Origin: CAZDBA01 sp964503615
GTDB taxonomy: Bacteria; Planctomycetota; Planctomycetia; Pirellulales; Pirellulaceae
Assembly: GCA_964503615.1 (NCBI GenBank)
Contig: CAZDBA010000150.1
Span: 1 to 11,757, forward strand
Reading direction: 5' to 3'
DNA: 11,757 bases
The translations under genes and the position numbers were made by a program. Under the pieces are notes generated by a model. It did no database searches. It was not told the origin of the DNA and was given only the letters and a program-made list of their open reading frames with translations. This document shows, in pieces, positions 7,461 to 11,757 of this stretch; within the stretch, counting starts at the first letter, position 1, and each line of letters begins with the position of its first letter.

Positions 7461-8030
7461 CTACTCTGTTCGTTGTTCGTTGTCATTTTCGAATTCAATG
7501 AATCTGGCGGGCACATGATTGGTCAGCCAGACATTGTTTGGGGTTAGGAAAAATTTGAATCCTTCGTCGTGCATTTTTCCTGATTTTATTGTGAGTACGA
7601 TCGGTTTGCCATGACGTGAGGCGACATGGATGCATGGTTCTGCTTGGGCGTTTAGATGCACGTCATGACGACCCATCTTTAACAATCCGTTTTCGCGAAT
7701 AGCAGCGATGTCCTTTGTCGCCGCACCATGGAATAGGAATTCGGGCGGTTTGACCGAATCGTAGCCCAGCTCAATTTCGACAGAGTGTCCTTGATTGGCT
7801 CGAATTCGTTGGCCACATTCGCTGAAAACAAAACGCTGTTTGGAATTATTCTTGACAACCTGTTCCAGTGCGGACCGGTCGATTGTTTTGCCTGCCTTAT
7901 TCATCTTTTCCAAAAGCAAGTCGACATCGATCCAGCCATTGTCATCCAGGACCAGTCCCACCGTTTCCGGTTTGTGCCGTAGAATCAGATTAAGGAATTT
8001 GCTGGTTCTTTTTTCTTTTTCAGGTGTCAT
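7461..8030 (-). CDS. kptA: RNA 2'-phosphotransferase (Tpt1/KptA family)
   Basis: 189 residues, a normal length for the family. Tpt1/KptA enzymes move an internal RNA 2'-phosphate to NAD+, giving ADP-ribose 1'',2''-cyclic phosphate and nicotinamide. The N-terminal winged-helix-like lobe carries LRHKP (17-21) with the conserved Arg-His, followed by DDNGWIDVDLLL. The catalytic lobe has RIRANQGHS (75-83), FLFHGA (98-103, usually LYHGT), GRHDVHLN (120-127, usually GRxHVHLS) and AARFI-like VPARFIEF (173-180). All four catalytic Arg/His positions appear to be present. The start at 8028-8030 lacks a strong Shine-Dalgarno. The gene converges on ispH with only 20 bp between stop codons. Bacteria lack the tRNA splicing pathway that uses Tpt1 in yeast, so its physiological substrate here is unknown. 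Confidence 0.93.
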   Translation of the reverse strand: MTPEKEKRTSKFLNLILRHKPETVGLVLDDNGWIDVDLLLEKMNKAGKTIDRSALEQVVKNNSKQRFVFSECGQRIRANQGHSVEIELGYDSVKPPEFLFHGAATKDIAAIRENGLLKMGRHDVHLNAQAEPCIHVASRHGKPIVLTIKSGKMHDEGFKFFLTPNNVWLTNHVPARFIEFENDNEQRTE

Positions 8031-8172
8031 GTTTCAATTTTTTCCGTTTTGACCAAGCGTAATTCGCTGTGTTTGCCAGTAGCGTCGCAAGCAGTTATTC
8101 TTTCTGATATCCATTTAGTGCTTATGTTCGCCTCTTGTGGATAAATATTACCTGTTTTTAGATCAAAATTTC

Positions 8173-8178
8173 GAGGAG
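8173..8178 (+). promoter_or_regulatory. Ribosome binding site that decides the cytochrome c start
   Basis: GAGGAG lies nine bases before GTG 8188. Starting there gives a clean signal peptide, whereas the longer frame from GTG 8137 would put 17 charged and aromatic residues in front of it. Confidence 0.7.
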
Positions 8179-8187
8179 TTCCAACTC

Positions 8188-8670
8188 GTGAAAATTGCCA
8201 ATACGTTATTTGTGTCGCTTTTGTTGGCAGGCTCGTTTGTCAGCGTCCCGTTTGCAAATTCAATTTCAACAACACAGGATGGTGAAGAACAAGAAGTCGA
8301 ATTGGCACCGGTCGCCGACATGCATCATTTCATGGAGTACATTTCCAAGCCCAGCTATCGGGAGTTAAAGTCTCTACTGGCCGAAGAGAAAATCCGTCGT
8401 AGTGCATGGAAGAAAGTAGAGCAGCATGCTTTGATTCTGGCCGAGACTACGATTTTGGTTGCACAGCGTCCACCAGAGGATGCGACCGAAGAAGTCACTG
8501 CTGATTGGCACGGGATTTCGGTCGATACCTACAAACATGCAGTAGCGCTCTACAAGGCAGCCGGTGAAAAGGACCAAGAGGTCGCGCTTGAGCATTACGG
8601 TTTGATGATGGACGCCTGCAATGCTTGCCACTCCAAGTACGATGAGAACGATCATCAACTTGCAAAGTAA
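8188..8670 (+). CDS. Small exported cytochrome c, class II-like (C-terminal CXXCH)
   Basis: 160 residues from GTG 8188. A signal peptide is evident: MK, hydrophobic core NTLFVSLLLAGSFVSV, then PFANS. The mature part is short, helical and rich in Lys/Glu, with one haem-binding site C144-N-A-C147-H148 about a dozen residues from the C-terminus. A C-terminal CXXCH in a helical protein of about 130 residues is the layout of class II cytochromes (c'/c556). M45 or M49 in the first predicted helix could be the sixth haem ligand, as in c556; this is not certain. The likely role is periplasmic electron transfer or gas/redox sensing. No partner oxidoreductase is adjacent. The gene is divergent from kptA and is followed by a strong intrinsic terminator. 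Confidence 0.85.
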   Translation: MKIANTLFVSLLLAGSFVSVPFANSISTTQDGEEQEVELAPVADMHHFMEYISKPSYRELKSLLAEEKIRRSAWKKVEQHALILAETTILVAQRPPEDATEEVTADWHGISVDTYKHAVALYKAAGEKDQEVALEHYGLMMDACNACHSKYDENDHQLAK

Positions 8671-8700
8671 AAAGCTTGAGTTGAAGAGAGTTAAGACACA

Positions 8701-8734
8701 AAGGCCAATCTGGTGATTCAGATTGGCCTTTTTT
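8701..8734 (+). terminator. Intrinsic terminator after the cytochrome c gene
   Basis: A perfect 12-bp stem (AAGGCCAATCTG, 8701-8712, with 8719-8730), a six-base loop GTGATT and a run of six Ts at 8729-8734. It lies 30 bp after the cytochrome c stop and before the 3' end of the convergent DUF1080 gene. The minus-strand side has only a weak T-rich tail, so action in that direction is possible but less sure. Confidence 0.93.
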
Positions 8735-8765
8735 GTTACCCCGCCGTTGCGATTGGTTTTAGAGG

Positions 8766-9977
8766 TTATCGTTCCTTGGGATGGCGTTGTGTCAGCTCGC
8801 GAACTCCCATGTCAGCGAAGTTGATGTCAGTGGTAGGATCGTGGCCTTGAAGGCAGATCGTGCCGGCCGTCAGTCGCTTGCCACGTCGCGGGTTGTCGTT
8901 CGGCTCACGTGTGTCCGACCAATCGGTAACTTGATACCCGTTCACCCACACGCTCATGTGCGGACCGGTCGCGACGATCGTTTTGGTGAACCATTCGTTG
9001 TCGTTGGCTACAATTTTTCTGGCTGTCGTGCGGCGAAAGATCCCACCCGTTCCGCAGTTGGCTGGCACGGTCGGGTCGTTGTCTTTCATCTCATTTTGAA
9101 TTTGGCTCTCATAGCCGTTCATCAGTTCGCCGGGGATACAACGGAAAAACACGCCCGAGTTAAGGCCTGTTTCGTTCGTCCGGCAACGGGTGGAAAATAT
9201 AAAGTCGCCGTAGCTCTCGTTGCTTTCCAGCTGCCCGCTACCTCCGGTGACTTGCAAGAACGATTCTTCCTGTTCATTGATGATTGAGAACTTGCTGGCC
9301 TTGGCTAAATCCTGGTTCCAGTTTGAAAGACTGTCGTCCAGCATGGCGGTTAGGTTGAGAGGGCGAAGTTTGATGTTTCGAAACGCAATCTTCCCGCGGT
9401 TGAGTTGCAATCCAATGAAGCCGCGCCCCAGCGGAGATTCGTCTTGGTACTCAATCGGATCACCGCCGTCGACGGTGGAGGTGATCGAGTCGCCATCAAC
9501 GGTGATTGAAACTGAAATCCAATCGGTTTCCAGGTGGTTGGCTTGCCAGAATGCTTCTGATTTTTTTCTGCCAACCAGCGAGCCAGTAGGAAACGGGTTG
9601 TCAGCAGAGGCGATATTAAATTCGTAACAGTCGCTTTTCGCGCTGCGAGGTTTGGGACTGGTTCTCAAAAAGACGCCACTGTTCGTTGAGGCGGCACAAC
9701 GAAACTCGAATCGTAATTCGTAGTCATCGAATTGCGAAGTGGTGCGAAGCAAACCTGATTTGCCCTCAGAAACCTGGATCGCACCATCAACAACTTGCCA
9801 ATCCGCCTCGGTCGTCTTTTTCCAGCCGAAAAGCGTCTCTCCGTCGAACAATGCGATCCATCCTTGTTCTATCTCATCTTCTGGCAAAGAAAGCTCCAGT
9901 GCCTGCCCACAAAGCAGTGATGTGAGAAAAAGTGACAGTAGAGTGGTGGTGAGTGAAAGTTGGCCCAAGGCATTCAT
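8766..9977 (-). CDS. Secreted protein with two DUF1080 (3-keto-disaccharide hydrolase-like) domains
   Basis: 403 residues from ATG 9975-9977, preceded by a purine-rich GAAGAGA. An N-terminal signal peptide is visible (hydrophobic LSLTTTLLSLFLTSLLCG, likely cut near residue 26). SLLC is not a good lipobox, so it is probably not a lipoprotein. Two copies of the beta-sandwich DUF1080 domain (PF06439) follow: about 38-207, opening GWIALFDGETLFGWKK with NSGVFLR at 99-105 and YEF at 118, and about 209-395, with a degenerate opening (LDDSLSNWNQD), NSGVFFR at 273-279, YESQI at 289 and INFADMGVREL at the end. The family is greatly expanded in Planctomycetota. Some members hydrolyse 3-keto-glycosides; others are only carbohydrate-binding. 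A periplasmic or surface role in polysaccharide use is likely, with unknown substrate. It converges with the cytochrome c gene and is divergent from the SDR gene. Confidence 0.9.
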   Translation of the reverse strand: MNALGQLSLTTTLLSLFLTSLLCGQALELSLPEDEIEQGWIALFDGETLFGWKKTTEADWQVVDGAIQVSEGKSGLLRTTSQFDDYELRFEFRCAASTNSGVFLRTSPKPRSAKSDCYEFNIASADNPFPTGSLVGRKKSEAFWQANHLETDWISVSITVDGDSITSTVDGGDPIEYQDESPLGRGFIGLQLNRGKIAFRNIKLRPLNLTAMLDDSLSNWNQDLAKASKFSIINEQEESFLQVTGGSGQLESNESYGDFIFSTRCRTNETGLNSGVFFRCIPGELMNGYESQIQNEMKDNDPTVPANCGTGGIFRRTTARKIVANDNEWFTKTIVATGPHMSVWVNGYQVTDWSDTREPNDNPRRGKRLTAGTICLQGHDPTTDINFADMGVRELTQRHPKER

Positions 9978-10183
9978 GAAAATCTCTTCAATTGAAAATG
10001 TGATGGGTAGTTTTACCCTAAAATTCTAATAAAGAACCACGATTACGCACAGTTTTGGACTAAATTAGTTAGCGTTGCACAATGCGATTCGTAATCGCTC
10101 AAGCCCAACCCACCCAATCTATTCTGCCTGGTATCACCTCAACAAAGCAGTAAAAGTCAACTTGCTGCTCGGAACTCTCATCT

Positions 10184-11614
10184 ATGTCTAAATCTTACAC
10201 GCTGCTCACTGGGGCTACCGGTCTCGTTGGTAGGTACCTCGTACGTGATTTGTTGTTGAGCAAAGTGCGCTTAGCTGTCTTGGTTCGCCCAGGAAAAAAG
10301 CAAACGGCACATGAGCGAATTGAATCGGTTCTTCAGCATTGGGAGGATGAATTAGGAGAGTCTCTTCCCAGGCCGATCGTGTTAACAGGAGATGTCAATC
10401 AAGCCGATCTGGGTTTGAGTGAAGCGGACGTTCAATGGTTGAGCGAAAATTGCGATCATGTGATTCACAATGCAGCGGTGCTGACTTTTCAAGGTGGACG
10501 TGAGCAAGAGCCTTGGCGCACCAACTATCACGGAACCAGCAACGTAATTGAACTGGCAAAACGAATTCAAGCTGGCAACTGGCATTACGTGTCAACTGCT
10601 TATGTCTGTGGTCGACGTAACGGAGTGATTTCTGAGGACGAGTTAAAGGGTGAACATGGTTTCCGCAACGATTACGAAGAAAGTAAATTCGAATCGGAAA
10701 CGATGATTCGCAAGGCAGCTGAGGGTGTAGCCAAGCTGACCGTTTATCGCCCTGCCGTTATTATCGGTGATTCAAAAACCGGTTTTACAACTTCGTACCA
10801 TGGGCTGTTTCTTTACCTGCGTTTGATTGCGACACTTGTGCCCGGCCAACCTCGCGATGAAAACGGTGTCATTCAGACTCCGGTTTCGTTGCCCATATCA
10901 GGCGATGAGCCGCGAAATTTGGTTCCGGTTGATTGGGTGTCCGCTGCGATTACTCAGTTGTTTTTACAGCAAACTTCGCACGGACGGACTTTTCATCTTG
11001 CTCCTGAAAAACGAACAACTCCCCGCGAGATTATCGACTACTGCTACGAGTATTTTAATACCAGCGGAGTTGTTTACGCGGGCGAAGGTAGTTCTGAAGA
11101 AGCTGAGGTCGAGCCGAATCGGTTTCACGAGATATTTGTCGAAAACAGCCGGGCTTACGAAGCTTATTACACAGAGGATCCAACTTTTGACCGAAGTAAT
11201 TTGCAATCACACTTGGACCTTCCCTGTCCCGAAGTTGATTGTGAAATGATCCATCGATTCATCGAATTTGGGACGGGTGATCAATGGGGCAAAAAGCGCA
11301 AGCCTGCGCGGGAAGTACCTTGCTGGTTTGGTGAAAAGCTGATGCACATCTCAGAGTTCGAATTTCTTTCGCCAGTTAAAAATGCAGTTCTGGGTATCGA
11401 TATTCACGGACCCGGTGGTGGGCAATGGCGAATCTTGATCGACGGAGATTCGCGACGTGTTGAGCGAGGCCTGCCAGGCGATTCAGCCCCGGTGATCACT
11501 TTGGACGCCGAGGAATTGAATAAGAAAGTTTCAGAATCCACAGAAACCGGCGACAATTTTTGGCAGTCCGTTTTCCTGGACTCCAATCGTTTGATCAGTA
11601 TGCTCGATAATTAG
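10184..11614 (+). CDS. Thioester/fatty acyl reductase-like SDR fused to an SCP2 lipid-binding domain
   Basis: 476 residues from ATG 10184. The N-terminal ~370 residues are an extended SDR of the thioester-reductase/fatty acyl-CoA reductase type (NAD_binding_4): nucleotide motif TGATGLVG (9-16), GDV (69-71), HNAA (95-98), VSTAY with catalytic S137, Y164-x-x-x-K168 (YEESK), YRPAVIIGDS (188-197) and LVPVDWV (246-252). Such enzymes use NAD(P)H to reduce acyl thioesters to aldehydes or alcohols. The C-terminal ~80 residues (about 395-475), with GIDIHGPGGGQWRILIDG and APVITLDAEELNKKV, match an SCP2-like sterol/lipid-carrier domain (PF02036). I infer that the SCP2 part presents a lipid substrate or product to the reductase. 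There is no acyl-carrier or adenylation domain, so it is not a carboxylic acid reductase, and no signal peptide, so it is cytoplasmic. The Shine-Dalgarno is weak. It is divergent from the DUF1080 gene. Confidence 0.87.
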   Translation: MSKSYTLLTGATGLVGRYLVRDLLLSKVRLAVLVRPGKKQTAHERIESVLQHWEDELGESLPRPIVLTGDVNQADLGLSEADVQWLSENCDHVIHNAAVLTFQGGREQEPWRTNYHGTSNVIELAKRIQAGNWHYVSTAYVCGRRNGVISEDELKGEHGFRNDYEESKFESETMIRKAAEGVAKLTVYRPAVIIGDSKTGFTTSYHGLFLYLRLIATLVPGQPRDENGVIQTPVSLPISGDEPRNLVPVDWVSAAITQLFLQQTSHGRTFHLAPEKRTTPREIIDYCYEYFNTSGVVYAGEGSSEEAEVEPNRFHEIFVENSRAYEAYYTEDPTFDRSNLQSHLDLPCPEVDCEMIHRFIEFGTGDQWGKKRKPAREVPCWFGEKLMHISEFEFLSPVKNAVLGIDIHGPGGGQWRILIDGDSRRVERGLPGDSAPVITLDAEELNKKVSESTETGDNFWQSVFLDSNRLISMLDN

Positions 11615-11623
11615 GCTTTGTCC

Positions 11624-11659
11624 GGACGCAGCTCATTGTTCCCCTTTTGAGCTGCGTCC
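11624..11659 (+). terminator. Hairpin after the SDR-SCP2 gene, probable terminator
   Basis: A perfect 12-bp inverted repeat GGACGCAGCTCA (11624-11635) and its complement (11648-11659) around a 12-base pyrimidine-rich loop, beginning nine bases after the stop codon. It is followed by a C/T-rich tract rather than a clean T run, so termination efficiency is uncertain. Position and perfect pairing favour a terminator. Confidence 0.65.
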
Positions 11660-11757
11660 CCTTTCTCTTCCCTCCCTGACTCGCGGGCAATCCTTAGCCC
11701 CAGGGCCGATACCTATGCCCCGAACTTGGATAGCCAAAGTCAATCGGCCACAGTCTC

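Noticed and set aside
8137..8187. Upstream GTG as the cytochrome c start
   Set aside because: It would bury the signal peptide behind 17 residues; GAGGAG fits GTG 8188.
10005..10018. GGGTA-GTTT-TACCC hairpin and an 8-bp inverted repeat CGATTACG/CGTAATCG nearby, in the divergent DUF1080/SDR gap
   Set aside because: Short arms in an AT-rich promoter region; could be an operator, but there is no adjacent regulator and no second copy in the window.
11660..11757. GC-rich end region, on the minus strand open for about 20 codons
   Set aside because: Too short and cut by the window edge. It might be a dispersed intergenic repeat or part of the next gene, but nothing in it can be supported without a genome search.

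Overview
The window looks like a chromosomal segment of a Planctomycetota bacterium, probably near the Pirellulales. The pointers are a secreted two-domain DUF1080 protein, a small secreted haem protein with a C-terminal CXXCH, a divergent squalene/phytoene synthase homologue, an acyl reductase-SCP2 fusion, moderate GC content, and several genes without a clear Shine-Dalgarno or with GTG/TTG starts. This placement is an inference from gene content only.

Layout. Positions 1-2337 (+) are the 3' part of a very long coiled-coil protein containing 108-residue (324-bp) tandem repeats; its start lies outside the window. Positions 2338-3081 hold no intact gene. They contain a 100-N scaffold gap flanked by two identical 55-bp copies, most simply an unmerged assembly overlap, and the decayed remnant of a secreted right-handed beta-helix protein. 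Positions 3082-5010 (+) encode a membrane-anchored MutS-family ATPase, and 5129-5236 (+) may encode a 35-residue one-helix membrane peptide. Positions 5257-6228 (-) encode a squalene/phytoene-synthase-fold protein that appears to have lost the first Asp of both metal-binding motifs. It is divergent from ispH (6502-7440, +), the last enzyme of the MEP isoprenoid pathway. kptA (7461-8030, -) converges on ispH with a 20-bp gap. A small cytochrome c (8188-8670, +) and a DUF1080 double-domain protein (8766-9977, -) converge on a strong intrinsic terminator. A thioester-reductase-like SDR fused to an SCP2 domain (10184-11614, +) is followed by a 12-bp perfect hairpin.

How the genes relate. Strand alternates gene by gene after about 5.2 kb, so most genes are probably transcribed alone and there is no evident multigene system. 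There is a loose isoprenoid/lipid theme (synthase-like protein, IspH, acyl reductase-SCP2). I see no CRISPR, tRNA, rRNA, intact mobile element or convincing new defence system. The best leads are the degenerate prenyl synthase homologue, the SDR-SCP2 fusion, the repeat-built coiled-coil giant and the gap with its pseudogene.
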